Assembly (NCBI RefSeq): GCF_000424265.1 | Contig: NZ_AUJO01000029.1 | Coordinates: 1-35,402 of the forward strand | Origin: Butyrivibrio sp. WCD3002 | GTDB lineage: Bacteria > Bacillota > Clostridia > Lachnospirales > Lachnospiraceae | Reading direction: 5' to 3' | DNA length: 35,402 nt | Shown here: in pieces, positions 24,246-31,657 of the stretch | How the letters are laid out: every line of letters starts with the position of its first letter | Numbering within the stretch: the stretch's first letter is position 1 | Program-made: the position numbers and the translations under genes | The notes under the pieces: model-generated | Told to the model about the DNA's origin: nothing | Seen by the model: only the letters and a program-made list of their open reading frames with translations | Database searches by the model: none

Positions 24246-26690
24246 TTAACCCATTACCACTTCTACTGTGTGTACTTCCCCGGCTCTGCTTGCAGGAATT
24301 ACAGCTACGCTTCTGCCCTGTGAAAAATCCATATCATAGCCGCAGTCTTTTTCTGCGCCGTCAACTACTACGCTTTTCACTCCGCTCTGAACATGCTCCG
24401 GATTAGTAACTTTGATGTTGTAGACAGCTCCCCGGAAAATTCTTGATACTTCAAAGCCGTCCCATTCCTTTGGTATACAAGGATCAACAATAAGCTTATC
24501 AAAACCGGGCCTTACTCCAAGTAGGTAATGGGTCACAGCAAAATATGCCCAGCCGCCGCTACCTGTCATGAAGGGATGATGTGCCCTTCCGTAGGTTGTG
24601 TGGTCCTTTCCGGAAATGAACTGACAGTAGGAATAGGGCTCAGCCCATCTTCTTTCAATATCATCGTTCTGATAATAGGGGCAAAGACTTCTATAGTATT
24701 CAAAGGCTCTCTCCCCATTTCCTACCCTGCATTCCGCAGACCATACCCAGGGATTTGGATGAGAGAAAATGCTCCCGTTCTCCTTAAGTCCTGGGTACAC
24801 CCTTGTCACAAAACCAATCTCATCATCAGGCTCTGTAAATGCAGGAGCATTCAGCATGATTCCGTAGGGAGTGGCAAGTCTTTCATAGACGCAGTCAAGG
24901 GCTCTTTTTGCTCTGTCGCCCTTTGCTGCTCCCGACAAAACTGCCCATGCGTTTGATTCAAGATGAATCTGCCCCTCCTTATTTTCCTTTGTTCCAATCT
25001 TTCTGCCGGAACCCGTAAAGCCCCTAAGATACCAGTCTCCGTCCCACAAAACATCATCAAGCTGCTTTGTAAGGCCATCTATTTTTTCTGTAAGCTCCTC
25101 TGCAAAAACCGTATCTTCCACATATTCAGCTGTCTCTCTAAGGCAGATCAGAGCTCTGTATAAAAGAAACGAAACCAGCGCACTTTCTCCGCCTCCAAGG
25201 TTGAGGCAGTCATTCCAGTCAGCTCTAAGTCCCTTACAGATTCCGTGTTCGCCAACCTCCGAAAGAGAGAACAGAACTATTCTTTTCATGTGCTCATAAA
25301 CGCTTCCGGATCCTCCGTCCGCATAGCCGTATTCCTCATTTATAAAGCTCACATCTCCTGTCTCTTTTACATACTCTGTGATTGAAGGCACAAGCCAGAG
25401 TGCATCATCGGAGCAGGCATCTGAGAGGCCGTGAACCTTAGATGAAGCCTCAGGCTCCGGAATGACTGTTGGAGACTTAAAGGGCTTTTTCTTATTTTCT
25501 TTCTCATCCTCAGGCAAGAACCATCCGGGTTCAAAAAGATGGATGCCATAACCTCTTGTTGTGAGTGCTCGTAGCAGCTCTACGATTCTCTTTTTACAGC
25601 CTGCAGGATTACTTGCTATGACCGTCATGGAATCCTGGGCCGTATCCCTATAGCCAAGCCCGGTTCTTCCGCCCACCTCTATAAAGGATGCGAACCTTGA
25701 AAACATTACATTTATCTCAGCCTGATACAGTGTCCAGGTATTTATCATGGTATCTATACCCTTCTCAGGACTTGAAACGGCAAAGGATCTCTGCTTATTT
25801 TTCCAGAACTCCCTAAGCCTTTCGTAGGCAGCATCAAGCTTTGCCGGGTCGCTGTATTTTTCCCTGATAGCTCTTGCTTCATCATAGCCGCCCTCACCAA
25901 GAAAATAGATAAGCCTTACAGACTCACCCTTTTTTAGCTCTAAATTCTTAGAAAGCCCGGCGCAGTGATTTCCGCCTTTTTCATAGGAGCCTGAAAGCTT
26001 TCCCTTCTGCACTGCTTCAGGGTTTGACTCGGTATTGTAGGTTCCGATGAATTTATCCCTTAGGCACTCAAAGCCGTCGGGTTCAAAGCTTGCCGTGAAA
26101 TACTGATACCCTTCTTCCTCATAGAAAAGATCGTGAAGTATTATCCCATCCTTGTACTCTGAGCCTGCACAGTAAAGGCTCATCTGAAAATTCTGATTAT
26201 CTATTGGAACATGATGGAAAGAAAATTCAGCATAAGAAAATACGCTGAGATTTCTTGTGTGGTCACTTTCATTTCTGATTACGACATCCCAGATAAGTGC
26301 GTTATCACCAATAGGAATGCTGAGCTTTTCACTGGCCCATAATCCCTTATACTCGCATTCATAGGTGGTTACACTCATGCCGTGTCTGGTGGTATATTTT
26401 GCAACGTCTAAAGGCTTCCCCACAGGCTGCCAGGAGATACTGAAATAATCCCCATCCTCGTTGTCCCTTATGTAGATGTAGTCACCGGGTCTGTCCATGG
26501 GAATGGAATTGCCGCGAAATCTTGTTATCCTGTGATATTCGGGAGACTTGTAAAAAAGGTATCCTCCCGCAGTGTGATTTACAACAGCGCACATATCCTC
26601 CACGCCTAGATAATTGGTCCATGATGTTGGAATATCAACCCTGTCTATTACATATTCATTATTCTTTTCATCAAAATATCCGTATCTCAT
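24246..26690 (-). CDS. chbP: N,N'-diacetylchitobiose phosphorylase-like GH94 enzyme
   Basis: A cytoplasmic GH94 phosphorylase of 814 residues. The start at 26690 (MRYGYFDEKNNEY) has RBS GGGGG and matches where ChbP proteins begin. The N-terminal beta-sandwich includes TNYLGVEDMC and DRPGDYIYIRD. The (alpha/alpha)6 barrel includes FASFIEVGGRTGLGYRDTAQD (in part, about 333-353) and the catalytic motif GLRADWNDCLNLGGGES with Asp491 as general acid. From memory these blocks resemble Vibrio chitobiose phosphorylase more than cellobiose phosphorylase, whose equivalent segments differ. The expected reaction is phosphorolysis of (GlcNAc)2 to GlcNAc-1-phosphate and GlcNAc. It is first in the cluster; nagB nearby supports amino-sugar specificity. 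Confidence 0.88.
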   Translation of the reverse strand: MRYGYFDEKNNEYVIDRVDIPTSWTNYLGVEDMCAVVNHTAGGYLFYKSPEYHRITRFRGNSIPMDRPGDYIYIRDNEDGDYFSISWQPVGKPLDVAKYTTRHGMSVTTYECEYKGLWASEKLSIPIGDNALIWDVVIRNESDHTRNLSVFSYAEFSFHHVPIDNQNFQMSLYCAGSEYKDGIILHDLFYEEEGYQYFTASFEPDGFECLRDKFIGTYNTESNPEAVQKGKLSGSYEKGGNHCAGLSKNLELKKGESVRLIYFLGEGGYDEARAIREKYSDPAKLDAAYERLREFWKNKQRSFAVSSPEKGIDTMINTWTLYQAEINVMFSRFASFIEVGGRTGLGYRDTAQDSMTVIASNPAGCKKRIVELLRALTTRGYGIHLFEPGWFLPEDEKENKKKPFKSPTVIPEPEASSKVHGLSDACSDDALWLVPSITEYVKETGDVSFINEEYGYADGGSGSVYEHMKRIVLFSLSEVGEHGICKGLRADWNDCLNLGGGESALVSFLLYRALICLRETAEYVEDTVFAEELTEKIDGLTKQLDDVLWDGDWYLRGFTGSGRKIGTKENKEGQIHLESNAWAVLSGAAKGDRAKRALDCVYERLATPYGIMLNAPAFTEPDDEIGFVTRVYPGLKENGSIFSHPNPWVWSAECRVGNGERAFEYYRSLCPYYQNDDIERRWAEPYSYCQFISGKDHTTYGRAHHPFMTGSGGWAYFAVTHYLLGVRPGFDKLIVDPCIPKEWDGFEVSRIFRGAVYNIKVTNPEHVQSGVKSVVVDGAEKDCGYDMDFSQGRSVAVIPASRAGEVHTVEVVMG

Positions 26691-26743
26691 AAAAACCCCC
26701 ATTAACTTTTCTGTCTTTAGTTTAAGAAAATGGGGCCAAAATA

Positions 26744-26793
26744 AAATGTCCCATCTTGGCGTGTTAACTGTATTACGCCAAAATGAGACATAT
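26744..26793 (-). promoter_or_regulatory. Inverted repeat upstream of the phosphorylase operon
   Basis: GTCCCATCTTGGCGT (26748-26762) pairs with ACGCCAAAATGAGAC (26775-26789). Both mismatches become G-U pairs in minus-strand RNA, and pairing continues loosely outward. It is about 55-100 bases before the chbP start. With no U-tract, it is either an operator or a leader hairpin of the chbP operon. Confidence 0.45.
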
Positions 26794-26801
26794 ATGCTGC
26801 T

Positions 26802-26867
26802 AAAACCTCCCATGCCGGACAAAAAAAGAAACCCGGGGTTCTTAATATGTCCGGTATGGGAAGTTTT
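26802..26867 (-). terminator. Nested hairpin terminator of the Pr6Pr gene
   Basis: An outer 20-bp stem (26802-26821 with 26848-26867, two mismatches) encloses an inner hairpin AGAACCC/GGGTTTCT. On the minus strand the inner hairpin is followed by seven T's, making a good terminator right after the Pr6Pr stop. The outer stem could compete with it, and its ends match those of the long inverted repeat at 27664-28038. Confidence 0.65.
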
Positions 26868-26873
26868 AGGACG

Positions 26874-27566
26874 TTATTGTTTATTATTTGATGACTTCTT
26901 ACGAAGGTAATCTGCGATTGCCAGATACAGTCTTCCAACCAGTATCAGGAAAACTAGAAGTATGATGATCCACCACGCTGTGCCGAAGAATGGAAGCTCA
27001 CTTATAAGGCCGAAGGCTCCCGCGGGGCTTCCCCAGTTCAGGAAAAAGTATGGGTAATTGCGGCCATCTGCAAATTCCCAGCCCTTTGCATATCCGATAC
27101 CTGCATAAATCACATACAGAAGTGGCGGAACAACTACGAGGAATACACTTTTCTTGCTGATTCTTATGGATCTTGCGATTAAAAAGAAATCTGCCACAGA
27201 AGCAACGGGCACAACCACATGGGTCAGAATATTTTGAATAGTCCAGGCTTTATCACCAAGAACAGGCGCAAGCAGTAAACAAAAGACAACTCCCGTAAGG
27301 GTTATGGAAACCGTTCCGAGATACTTCAGAATATTCCATATCCATCTTACAGGCTTTTCCTGCTGAATATAATATATTCCCACTGCGGAAATGATAGCCA
27401 TAGCGATGTTGCTCTGGGTTGTAAAATACATGAAAGTTCTCATACCACCCATGAAAAAACCACGGCCAGCATTCGCACTTAAGATGATTCCTATAACTGC
27501 CGAAAGGATAACAATGGTCTTAAGGCAAAAGCTTATTTTTCTCTGATTATCAGTAAAAATGCTCAT
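26874..27566 (-). CDS. Pr6Pr family membrane protein
   Basis: A 230-residue protein with six to seven hydrophobic helices, matching the Pr6Pr (FAR-17a/AIG1-like) family. Visible family features are FTTQSNIAMAI near residue 48, WTIQNILTHVVVPVASVADFF near 109-129 and the YAGIGYAKGW/YPYFFLNW region near 155-180. Function in bacteria is unknown. I chose the ATG at 27566 (MSIFTDNQRK) because AGAGGT stands 6 bases upstream. It appears monocistronic, has its own terminator, and is enclosed by inverted-repeat structures on both sides. Confidence 0.85.
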   Translation of the reverse strand: MSIFTDNQRKISFCLKTIVILSAVIGIILSANAGRGFFMGGMRTFMYFTTQSNIAMAIISAVGIYYIQQEKPVRWIWNILKYLGTVSITLTGVVFCLLLAPVLGDKAWTIQNILTHVVVPVASVADFFLIARSIRISKKSVFLVVVPPLLYVIYAGIGYAKGWEFADGRNYPYFFLNWGSPAGAFGLISELPFFGTAWWIIILLVFLILVGRLYLAIADYLRKKSSNNKQ

Positions 27567-27663
27567 AAAATACCTCTTGAACCTGAATCGTACACAACTT
27601 AATTCTACCGCGTTACGAATCATTATCAAGAGGCATCTGACATTTTATGAATATTTAATGATT

Positions 27664-28038
27664 AACCTTCCCATACCGGAAGAAAGCCCCCCGGACTCTC
27701 TGTGGCTTTATTGTAAAACTCTGGCTCCGAACCATAGGGTCAGGCAGGCTTTCTTCTTCCTCTGCCGAAATTCCAAAATCTTTCATTGGTTATATGTGTG
27801 ATTTTGCAACATGTCTGAGTTTATTTTCAAGCGATAGCACAGCCTATATGCAGTCATGCTATCGTTGAAAATAAACGAGTTATGCAAAATCACACATGCT
27901 CATAACCAGTGAAAGATTTTGGAATGCCCTGAGGCACGGAAGAAAAAAGCCTGCCTGACCCTCTTGGAGCGGAGCCGAAGTTTTATGTTCATAGCCGCAG
28001 AGAGTCCGGGGGCTTCCTTCTTCCGGTATGGAAAGGTT
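27664..28038. repeat. Long near-palindromic inverted repeat (~180-bp arms)
   Basis: Arm 27664-27839 is the imperfect reverse complement of arm 27857-28038, with a 17-base loop (27840-27856). Long matching blocks include TTCCATACCGGAAGAA-like ends, CCCCCGGACTCTCTG, GGGTCAGGCAGGCTTT, ATTCCAAAATCTTTCA, TGTGTGATTTTGCA and TTATTTTCAA next to CGATAGCA at the tip. Differences are point changes and small indels. It fills the gap between the enoate-reductase-like gene and the Pr6Pr gene. No frame with an RBS is seen. It may be a palindromic mobile element, a folded non-coding RNA or two inverted copies of one element. Confidence 0.9.
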
Positions 28039-28046
28039 GTAAATTA

Positions 28047-30038
28047 TTAGATGTGATTAGCTACTTCGAAGGCATCCCAGATTCCGTACATGATATTGGA
28101 AACCTGTCTTGCATCGCCAAGAAGATAGATCTCGTCTACATCGTTCTTGTGTGCTTCGTAAAGGGTGTTCTCACTTGCATATCCAACGCAGAGAACTACG
28201 CTGTCTGCACTGATCTCTTTAGTCTCATCGCCAACGGATGCCTTTAATACGCCGCCCTTAAACTCAGTAACCTTAGCGCCTGTGACAACCTCAATTCCGT
28301 TGAAGGGAATGAGCTCCTCAAGCATCTCCTTGTTTGCTGTGCAAAGAGGACCGTTAACTGCCATAAGCTTATCGAGAGCTTCGACGATGGTTACCTTCTT
28401 GCCCTTCATTGCAAGGTCAAGTGCAAGCTCGCAGCCAACAAGACCGCCGCCTACAACAACTACCTTATCGCCTGTCTCCTTCTCGCCAAGAAGAACCTGC
28501 TCTGCAGCATATACCTTGTCGTCATCACCAAGAGAGAACATCTTGGGTCTTGAGCCTGTTGCAAGGATAACTGCATCGTACTGGGGATCAAGTATCTCTT
28601 TTTCTGTAGCCTTTGTATTAAAGTGAACCTCTACACCAAGGCGAACCATCTCATCCTCATACCACTTAGCAAGGGCAAGATCATCTTCCTTGAAGGAAGG
28701 TGCCCCGCCGGGGATAAGATTTCCGCCAAGACGTCCTGTTGCCTCGTAAAGAACAGGCTCATGTCCGCGCTCTGCAAGAACTCTTGCGGCTTCACTTCCT
28801 GCTACGCCGCCGCCCACAATAAGAACCTTCTTCTTTTTGCAAACAGGATTGTACTGATTAAGTCTCTCTTTTCCTGCCTGAGGGTTAACGGCACAGTTTG
28901 TAAGTGAATAAGCCTGAATACGTCCCATACAGCCTTCCTGACAGCTTATGCAGGGGCGGATCTGGCTAAGGGCATTTCTTCTAATCTTGTTTACAATATC
29001 AGGATCAGCCAGGGTTGGACGACCAAGAGAGATCATGTCGCATACATCGCTCTCTAAGCAATCAAGTGCCAGATCGGGATTATCCACACGGCCTGCCATG
29101 ATAACGGGAATATTTACGTTTTCCTTGGTTATCTTTGCATACTTTCTGTAGGGAGCCTTCTCCATATACATCGGGGGATGATTCCACCACCATGCATCAT
29201 AGGTTCCTGCATCAACATCAAGGGCATCATAGCCGAACTTTTCAAGAAGCTTTGCTGCCTCGATACCCTCTTCGATATCGCGGCCCTTCTCTTCGAATTC
29301 TTCGCCGGGAAGTGCACCCTTTCTGAAATCCTTCACCATGCTCTTAAGGGAAAATCTCATTGCTACAGGGAAATCCCATCCGCAAGTCTTAGCGATCTCT
29401 TCGCGGATTTCTTTAGCGAATCTGAGTCTGTTTTCGAGGGATCCGCCGTACTCATCGGTTCTGTGATTGAAGAAAGAAATAGCGAACTGATCGATCAGGT
29501 AACCCTCATGAACAGCGTGAATCTCAACGCCGTCAAAGCCTGCACGCTTAGCGTTGTAGGCACCCTTTCCAAAGCTCTCAACTATGCCATGAATCTCCTC
29601 AACTGTAAGAGGACGGCAGGTTTTATCAAGCCATCTGTGGGGTATTGCTGATGCTGAAACCGGCGGGAATTCGCCAAGGTTTGTGGGAATAGTAACACGA
29701 CCAAAGCCGCCGCTCATCTGCAGGAAAATCTTTGCTCCATAGGCATGAACGCGCTCAGTCATCTCACGGCTGGTTCTAACGAACTGAACCGGATTATAAG
29801 TAGAATTGGGTGTGTTGGGGAAAGAGGGCTTTTCAACCTCTGTGTCGGAGAATGTAACACCTGTGATGATAAGACCAATGCCGCCCTTTGCACGTCTTGT
29901 GTAATAATCAATTCCCCTGTCGTTCCATCCGCCTTCGCAGTCACCAAGACCAAGGGGTCCCATGGGTGCCATTGCATAGCGGTTTTTGATTTCAATCCCG
30001 CGGATCTTAATGGGCTCAAAAAGCTTTTGATACTTCAT
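28047..30038 (-). CDS. NADH:flavin oxidoreductase / 2,4-dienoyl-CoA reductase-like (FadH/BaiH type)
   Basis: A 663-residue three-part enzyme. Residues about 1-345 form an Old Yellow Enzyme TIM barrel (FMN) with VEIHAVHEGYLIDQF (171-185). The cluster Cys363, Cys366, Cys370 and Cys382 (CISCQEGC ... NCAVNP) binds a 4Fe-4S centre. The C-terminal part has two dinucleotide folds, VLIVGGGVAGSEAA (405-418) and VVVVGGGLVGCELA. It reduces enoate-type double bonds with NAD(P)H; related proteins act on dienoyl-CoA, bile-acid intermediates, cinnamate or trimethylamine. The substrate here is unknown. RBS AGGAGG. Upstream are a TATAAT box and a GC-rich palindrome. Complete and normal in length. Confidence 0.93.
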   Translation of the reverse strand: MKYQKLFEPIKIRGIEIKNRYAMAPMGPLGLGDCEGGWNDRGIDYYTRRAKGGIGLIITGVTFSDTEVEKPSFPNTPNSTYNPVQFVRTSREMTERVHAYGAKIFLQMSGGFGRVTIPTNLGEFPPVSASAIPHRWLDKTCRPLTVEEIHGIVESFGKGAYNAKRAGFDGVEIHAVHEGYLIDQFAISFFNHRTDEYGGSLENRLRFAKEIREEIAKTCGWDFPVAMRFSLKSMVKDFRKGALPGEEFEEKGRDIEEGIEAAKLLEKFGYDALDVDAGTYDAWWWNHPPMYMEKAPYRKYAKITKENVNIPVIMAGRVDNPDLALDCLESDVCDMISLGRPTLADPDIVNKIRRNALSQIRPCISCQEGCMGRIQAYSLTNCAVNPQAGKERLNQYNPVCKKKKVLIVGGGVAGSEAARVLAERGHEPVLYEATGRLGGNLIPGGAPSFKEDDLALAKWYEDEMVRLGVEVHFNTKATEKEILDPQYDAVILATGSRPKMFSLGDDDKVYAAEQVLLGEKETGDKVVVVGGGLVGCELALDLAMKGKKVTIVEALDKLMAVNGPLCTANKEMLEELIPFNGIEVVTGAKVTEFKGGVLKASVGDETKEISADSVVLCVGYASENTLYEAHKNDVDEIYLLGDARQVSNIMYGIWDAFEVANHI

Positions 30039-30063
30039 TCTGTAACCTCCTACCTTCTTTTTC

Positions 30064-30077
30064 GGCGCCGCGGCGCC
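30064..30077. promoter_or_regulatory. Perfect GC-only 14-bp palindrome in the 5' leader
   Basis: GGCGCCGCGGCGCC reads the same on both strands, 25 bases before the oxidoreductase start codon and about 20 bases downstream of its -10 box. It stands out in AT-rich surroundings and could be an operator or a leader hairpin. Confidence 0.45.
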
Positions 30078-30094
30078 AACCTTCTCAATACAAT

Positions 30095-30100
30095 ATTATA
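30095..30100 (-). promoter_or_regulatory. -10 box of the oxidoreductase gene
   Basis: A perfect TATAAT on the minus strand (complement of 30095-30100), 57 bases before the start codon. No good -35 hexamer is visible at 16-18 bases spacing. Confidence 0.45.
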
Positions 30101-30126
30101 AGGCAAACAGGGGGTTATAGAAAAGA

Positions 30127-30153
30127 AAAATGGCCACTGTATGTGACCATTTT
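30127..30153 (-). terminator. Terminator of the DUF3990-nitroreductase transcript
   Basis: AAAATGGCCAC (30127-30137) and GTGACCATTTT (30143-30153) form an 11-bp stem that has one G-U pair in minus-strand RNA, with a 5-base loop. TTTTTCTTTTC follows. It stands 22 bases after the nitroreductase stop. Confidence 0.8.
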
Positions 30154-30175
30154 CCCAAGAAGATATGAAAACATT

Positions 30176-30991
30176 TTACCATCTGTAGGTTGCGATATAC
30201 TCTGTGTCATCCGGAGTCTTAAGGCCGGGATCGCTTATCTCAAGCTTTGGAGAAAGTCCCTTTAATGTAAGCTCCGTCTCAAAGTGGTACATTCCGATTC
30301 CCACATCAATCTTCTGAAGATCGTAATCCGGGGTCGCAAAGCCCTTGTCCTTCTTCTCATAAAAATGTGCTGCGTTTCCATCTATAACTACGCGCCAAGG
30401 CTGCTTATTAACTGCAGAAGGAGCAACTCTCACATTTTCAAGCGCTTCGAAAACGCCTGCGGCTGTAGCCTTTTCCTCAGAAAGCGGTGTATTAAAATCG
30501 CCCTCAAAGAAAAGCTTATCAAAATCAATACGGCTGTCTGCCTTTACACCCTTACGCATCAGAGTTTCCTTTATGGACATCTTCTGTGAGGTCTTTCCAA
30601 GAGGACTCATGCAGGGCATGATCTCGTTAGCTGCAAGACCTGTAGCGTTCTCGAATTTTTCTCTCGGCATTGTTCCGCCAATCCACACGGTGCCAAGTCC
30701 CATCTTGTGCGCATGCATCAAAAGAGCTTCAAATGAGTAGCCATAGGCTTCATCTGCATGCTCGCCCTTTATTACTACCGCGCTCACATAGGTCTTCTCA
30801 CCTGAAAGCACGGGACTTGAAAGGCTGTTTTCATCCTTGTCCAGGAACACAAACCTGACCTGCACGCCATAGGGATTGTTTATGGTTCTGGCAAAATCCT
30901 TAAGCTCATTTATTACTGAATCATCAAGCTTTTGCCCGTCAAAGGTTCTGACGCTTCTTCTTGCCTTAGCAAGCTCCAAAAATTCGCTCAT
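30176..30991 (-). CDS. Nitroreductase-family protein
   Basis: A 271-residue FMN-dependent oxidoreductase fold. The N-terminal FMN motif is AKARRSVRTFDG (8-19); the central part has SFEALLMHAHKMGLGTVWIGG (78-98) and a second region reads NVRVAPSAVNKQPWRVV, which is typical of nitroreductase-like proteins. Expected to be a cytoplasmic NAD(P)H-dependent reductase of nitro-aromatic or quinone substrates, or an enzyme of unknown true substrate. Its ATG overlaps the DUF3990 stop by four bases, so the two are translationally coupled. A strong terminator follows. Confidence 0.9.
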   Translation of the reverse strand: MSEFLELAKARRSVRTFDGQKLDDSVINELKDFARTINNPYGVQVRFVFLDKDENSLSSPVLSGEKTYVSAVVIKGEHADEAYGYSFEALLMHAHKMGLGTVWIGGTMPREKFENATGLAANEIMPCMSPLGKTSQKMSIKETLMRKGVKADSRIDFDKLFFEGDFNTPLSEEKATAAGVFEALENVRVAPSAVNKQPWRVVIDGNAAHFYEKKDKGFATPDYDLQKIDVGIGMYHFETELTLKGLSPKLEISDPGLKTPDDTEYIATYRW

Positions 30992-31557
30992 CTTTTATCC
31001 TCCCTGTCAAATCCCTGCATAACCTTCGCCACTTCATTAAGATAGCTCTCTTCCTCTTTTGCAAGGATCTCCTTATTGTCTTTTATCGATTCACTTAGCC
31101 GTTTCTCAGCAGATACAAAATGAAGGTTATCTACTGCCGCCGGAGATTTCAGTACCACCTGTTGATACATGGGTCCTACGCACAAAAGCTTAAGTGCTTC
31201 CTCATCAGACAGATATCCGCTCGTCATAATTCCAAGGGTATTGAAAATAGTATCGTTCGCAATGGGCCCCACTATTACATCATACTCCGAAAACTCGTCG
31301 GGCTTAACCCTTCTGTTGGAAAAAATGTATCTAAACCACTCTTCATCTCTGTCTAAATACTTTATCTTTAATCCGCTCTCGTCAAGCTCGTAGGTGTTCA
31401 GGATGACATCCTCTCCGGACTTTTCTCTAGCCCACCTTGTAGCAAAATCATAATCCTTTGTAACATAAAAGCCCTGACCAAAGTCGGCATTCTTTCTGCC
31501 TCTGTGAAGGTCAGGACGCATTATAAGCTCATACCCTGCATGAAATACATTAATCAT
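30988..31557 (-). CDS. DUF3990 protein, ADP-ribosyltransferase-like
   Basis: A 189-residue soluble protein of the DUF3990 family. The conserved N-terminal block is present: VFHAGYELIMRPDL, GRKNADFGQGFYVT and ATRWA (about residues 4-46), followed later by VGPIANDTIF and CVGPMYQQVVLKS. The family has an ADP-ribosyltransferase-like fold and often lies beside DUF3791 in toxin-antitoxin-like pairs; here no DUF3791 gene is present. A charged helical extension forms the C-terminus. It has its own strong promoter (31597-31624) and is coupled to the nitroreductase gene. Activity is not demonstrated. Confidence 0.82.
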   Translation of the reverse strand: MINVFHAGYELIMRPDLHRGRKNADFGQGFYVTKDYDFATRWAREKSGEDVILNTYELDESGLKIKYLDRDEEWFRYIFSNRRVKPDEFSEYDVIVGPIANDTIFNTLGIMTSGYLSDEEALKLLCVGPMYQQVVLKSPAAVDNLHFVSAEKRLSESIKDNKEILAKEEESYLNEVAKVMQGFDREDKR

Positions 31558-31596
31558 CTGATTACCTTTTTTAAATCGCTGATCTGTTACGGGATG

Positions 31597-31624
31597 ATTA
31601 TATCACTTTTATAATTTATTGCAA
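31597..31624 (-). promoter_or_regulatory. Promoter of the DUF3990-nitroreductase operon
   Basis: Minus strand: TTGCAA (31619-31624), 16-base spacer, TATAAT (complement of 31597-31602) with an extended TGA before it. It lies about 40 bases upstream of the DUF3990 start. Confidence 0.7.
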
Positions 31625-31657
31625 TTAAATTGTTTAAAATATTTAAAGTAAAAATTT

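Noticed and set aside
26691..26822. Upstream extension of the GH94 gene by 44 codons
   Set aside because: It would read through the inverted repeat at 26744-26793, and the internal ATG has GGGGG at good spacing and the family N-terminus.
27664..28038. CRISPR array or retron msr-msd at the long inverted repeat
   Set aside because: There is no periodic repeat-spacer pattern and no cas or reverse-transcriptase gene in the window; it is a single large palindrome.
28165..28626. Plus-strand 153-residue Ser/Thr-rich frame
   Set aside because: Antisense to the FAD domain of the oxidoreductase, which is firmly supported by motifs; no RBS.
29178..29651. Plus-strand 157-residue frame
   Set aside because: Antisense to the OYE barrel of the same oxidoreductase.
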